A DNA stretch of 64,000 bases from Penicillus capitatus (lineage: Eukaryota; Chlorophyta). Each line of letters starts with the position of its first letter. Position 1 is the stretch's first letter. Location of the stretch: assembly GCA_965649825.1 (NCBI GenBank), contig OZ287694.1, forward strand, positions 868,001 to 932,000, written 5' to 3'. A model generated the notes under the pieces. It was not told the origin of the DNA and made no database searches. It saw only the letters and a program-made list of their open reading frames with translations. Shown in pieces: positions 60,232-64,000 of this stretch. The position numbers and the translations under genes were made by a program.

Positions 60232-63200
60232 TCACACATTGGAAGGTGGAGCTGGATTGTTGGGTTTATTCGAAGGTTTGTTTTTGCGGTTGCGAAACAA
60301 GTGTCCAAAAGATCCTGAGAGGCGCATAGAAACATAAGCCTTCAAAACACGAAGGATACCCCAATCTTGAATATCTGTCATGCCTTGATCTTCGAGAACA
60401 GCTTTCAGATAGATTTTTGCAGATTTGACAAAGGTATAGGACAAAACAAGAAGATACCCACAGATTGCCATGGACAACAAGACTGTAAGAAAGATCTTGA
60501 CAACACCAGACGTGCGATCATCATTAAAGAACAAGCCAGAGGCAAAGGTAAGTTGTGAAACAACCAAAGAGGCCGTCTCAAAGGCATTTAGAGAACCATA
60601 AGGCTCATCAAAGGGCTGACAGGTACCATGGATATAGTTTGCGAATGTGAGAACGCAGACAGCCAGGATCCCTTGAATGTTTGTTCCCAACGGATAGGAG
60701 AACGTCACCACAACTGTCAGGACAGCCTTCCTCAGCATCACGATCGATTCCCAGAAAACAAAACGTTCTTTATAGGCGCGATACAGAAACCCAGTGGCAT
60801 CTGCCAGCCAAGGATTCTGACCAGGCTCATGAGAACGCTGCCGGATCAAGACATAAGCCAAGAGGGCAGGAAGTCCGAAAGAGAAAATCGCGAGGACCGG
60901 CCAGCCGGCAGCCGCGGCGAGAACAGTGTGAGATCCCTCGTAGCACTTCAGGGAGGTGTCAAGCGCCCAGTACTCGGAGGTATGATCATCGTCGAACTCT
61001 GTAGAATCGTGGACCTTGATGCAGTGGAGCGTGTTGACGGCGGTCTTGGTGATGGAGACGTAGGTTATGAAGGAGACGGCCAGAAAGCTCAGCAGCGCCC
61101 TCTTCGCGAAGTACCACGTGTTCTCTTTGTACTTCCGAGTCATGAGGATCCAGAAGATGAGGTAGAAGATCAGTATGCCTACAGGAATGAGGAGGTGGAT
61201 GACCGATCGCAGCACAGATCTGGGAGGATCGGTGTGTTGATCGAAGAGGCAGTCGACAGAGAGCGTCACTCCTGCAGTGGCAGCTCCGCTTACGAAGTCT
61301 GCAGACACAGCAACCAGTCAGCAGCCGGATCTCGGATGTACACAACAAGCATACCTGCCCCGAATAGCAAGGAACGCATCCACGACGTCCAGTTCACGTT
61401 GATGATTGCAGCTGCAGCGATCACTTGGAGGAAGTTGATGCTGATCTACAACACAGAACAGGTCGAAGAAGAGAAGGCACGAAGGACGTTCATTGTGCCT
61501 TGAAGATCTCGACGACAGTCCGCTTTGCAATAGTAGCTGGTGGGTCTGTCTTTGCAATAGTTGGGTCTGTAGTGGATGCACTCATCGTGGATCCGGTTGC
61601 AAGCGGTTCTGGACGAACATCTTCAGGCTGCACCTCTGTGGTGTTCACCGTCTCCATTATCTCGAAGTTACCTGGAGTGTCAATTGACGGTCTTTTCTTT
61701 GGAGGGACAAGGCGACGATTTCTTCGACTGATTCGAATCCTTGAATTCTGATTTTTCACCGGCTGAGTGTTCAGGTTGCTTCTGATTGCGAAACTGGAGA
61801 GGATCAGCAACACACAAAGAGAGGCCACAAGAAGCAATACGGTTCCAGAATCGTGAAGGCACTTGCCACAATCAAACGACCAAGAACGTCCGTATCCAGC
61901 ATCGCATGAGCCACAGAGGAGACCTGTGTAGCCCTGAGGCAGAGAAAGCTCAGCAATTGGAATATCACTGTCGAAGCTCACTTCTTTGCATTGAGCCTGA
62001 GAGTAGTCTCTGTCTAACGACGCGTCCAGTTCGCAGGTCTCCATTTCGCGCGTCGCGTCATCCAAATCCTCTTCACGGCCGCTGAAGTCACATGCCTCTC
62101 GCGATACACATTGCTGAACATGTCGAGAGCAGGGCGTTCGATGCCAGTAGCCTGCATTAGGATGGATGACTTCGGTGGTGCAGTTTGCGTTCTCTGGACA
62201 CGGTTGACACGTCGTTGCATCTGGATCGAAGTTGCACTGCGATCCGCTGCAAGGAACACAGAGCGTCCCGTTCTCCTGGGAAAACTCTCCCAGCTTGCAA
62301 TCTCGAACTTGGACCTCGACAGTCAGCGATTCCAGTCCAGACTCGCTGAAGTTTATTTGGATCTCGTACCGGCCTGGACGCTGGAATCCTGTGATGGGCG
62401 GGAAGCCCTTCCGCATCTCGTTTACTGGCATGTTGATCTCTCCAGAGAACAAATCGTTCGGAGAATGCATGGTTGCCTGGACGAATGTGTCGCCTTCGCC
62501 GAGCGCAGGACTCTGTCCATACCCATCCAGGACCTCGACGAGAAGCGTTGGTAGGGAATCTCCGCTTCTGTGATTCTTGGAAACGAGTTCGTTGTTCTTT
62601 ACCGGCTTCTCGGTCTTTGCTGCATCGTTGTTGCGTATGAATCCCCTGGCGGATCTGGCAGACGAGGCGATGTTTGGGCCGTATAGACCAGCCTCGTTTG
62701 TGGACCACTCCGGACAGATATCCTCGGCCGATTCCAGTGCGTCCAATTCTTTTAAAACATCTGTCGCATCGATCGCTGGAGGGACTTCTGTGTCTTTGGG
62801 AGAGCAAGAGTAACGAAGGACTGTTGGATCTTTCAGGAAAATGGCACCCCCTGACGTCTTTGCCTTATTCTTCGAAAACCTGCTGCCTGTTACCGCTACA
62901 AAGGTGCAGGGATCATGTGAATTCGTGCAACTCTGTCGACGACGATGAGTGGCAATGTGCACTGCACCTATAACATGATGACTCTCAGGAATTGTTTGCT
63001 TCTGAATTATTCTCACACCTCCAATACTGGCATTGTTGTCGTTGAATGTGCAGTTGTTTAGCTGCAGCGCAGGAGAGCGGGGCTCGGAGGAATCAAAGGC
63101 GATTGCTCCCCCCTTTTTTCCAGCCCGGTTTTTGTCGAAGGTGCATTTAGCACATAGTAAAATGGAAGAGACATTTGCAAAAATGGCCCCACCTGCCTTC

Positions 63201-64000
63201 TTCGCCACGCAATTAGAAATCTCGAGCACATTAGCACTGAGAGTCGACCCAGAAAGCCAAATGCTTCCGCCATTTTTCGTTTTGGTGTTTAGAAGCGATG
63301 TTTCCAGGATAATTAACGAGTTGTTCTGATTCGCGGCAATGGACCCGCCAGCCAGATTGGCCCTATCATATTCGAGAACAGACTTCGTTAGTTGCAGGCT
63401 TGAATTCTTCATAATGATGGATCCTCCAACCGTAGCCTTGTTTCTTCGAAAAGTACTCTCATTAACACACGCTTCTGACTCCTCAAGGAAAACAGCGCCT
63501 CCCTCTTTTGTCGCTGTGTTGTTCTCCAGAACAGAATCATGGAAGTGCACTCGAGTCTTCTGATCAATGTAAAGGCAACCTCCAATGTCAGCTCTGTTGT
63601 CTCGGAAAGAAGAATTTGTCGCATTGATGGTACTCGATACTGCTCCGAACAAGCATCCACCCTTTTGTATTGCTTCATTGTTTACGACAAATCCGCTCAG
63701 GATAATCATGTCCCCTTCATGGAGACGAACGGCGCCACCTACAGTTTCCGCACGATTGGATGACATCGTTGAATTTTCAAGAACAACTCTGCTCTTTCTG
63801 TAAACACCGATTCCTCCACCCTTTGTGGCACTGTTGGATTCGATGACGCTATTTGATAACTGCATCATTGTGAAGTCTGAAACATAAAGACCCCCGCTGT
63901 CCGGAGCAGAGTTGAATTGCAAGACAGAATCGGACAGATTGAACAATGTTTCGGCTGTGCAACTGATTCCTCCTCCGAATGCATCTGCATGGTTACTGTG
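60232..64000 (-). CDS. Gene F: Pmp-like beta-helix surface protein, C-terminal part (runs off the right edge)
   Basis: Minus-strand exons: repeat exon entering at 64000 and ending 63019, then 62967-61982, 61933-61499, 61445-61355 and 61298-60232. The N-terminus is outside the window. Pmp-like repeats, Cys stalk (NGTLCVPCSGSQCNF, with one Tyr to Cys change), GYTGLLCGSC, TM and the multi-TM domain are all present. It is almost identical to gene E from about 60630 to 63105. Two parts differ: the last 130 residues and a patch at 61560-61680, where the VNFQMVEML...VPPEMVHPDL motif is replaced by an unrelated Thr/Pro-rich stretch, making the exon 435 nt in place of 408. Introns of 51 and 48 nt flanking the Cys exon have no in-frame stop, as in E. 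The donor at 61498 is GC. Confidence 0.85.

Overview
This is nuclear DNA of a flagellated, probably plastid-bearing protist. The evidence is a split cytosolic HSP90 ending in MEEVD, a SAS-6 centriole cartwheel gene, a Ycf39/HCF244-type gene (photosystem II assembly) and dense spliceosomal introns of about 44-70 nt. About one intron in seven reads as GC-AG instead of GT-AG. The sequence alone does not settle the lineage.

Region 1 (1-13.3 kb) is compact and ordinary. It holds an ankyrin-repeat gene (minus, leaving at the left edge), a small proline-rich two-TM protein, HSP90 (minus), a sodium:solute symporter (plus), SAS-6 (minus), a small membrane protein (plus), a second two-TM paralogue (minus) and a CCDC6-like coiled-coil gene (minus).

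Region 2 (14.4-64 kb) is a multigene cluster. Five large genes (A 14.4-20.6, B 23.3-29.7, D 40.4-46.8, E 49.7-55.7, F from 60.2 kb past the right edge, all minus) encode secreted or surface proteins of about 1,800-1,900 residues. Each has a signal peptide (where its 5' end is in view), a conserved N-terminal module, a long parallel beta-helix of Pmp-like GGA/FxxN repeats, a Cys-rich GCC2/GCC3-like stalk and a polytopic membrane domain. Between them sit four small secreted proteins (s1 22.2, s2 31.1, s3 47.8, s4 57.9 kb). These share a split-signal-peptide gene structure and, with variations, a GFF motif and a C-terminal GVPF...TPDGIFF-type motif. I do not recognise this small family.

The layout repeats. 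Read on the minus strand, s2(opposite strand)-B-s1-A and s4(opposite strand)-E-s3-D match in order, orientation and size (about 17.5 and 18.1 kb), and F looks like the start of a third unit. Gene pairs share near-identical tracts (A/D N-terminal part, E/F C-terminal part) next to diverged ones, which points to gene conversion. An approximately 1.36 kb broken copy of gene A at 33.9-35.3 kb lies between direct repeats.

Between the two units (31.9-40.4 kb) are the broken copy, satellite-like repeats, the intact Ycf39-like gene and a frameshifted SMC1 fragment. A plausible reading is a diversifying surface-receptor locus with small secreted partners. The partner role is inference from gene order only.
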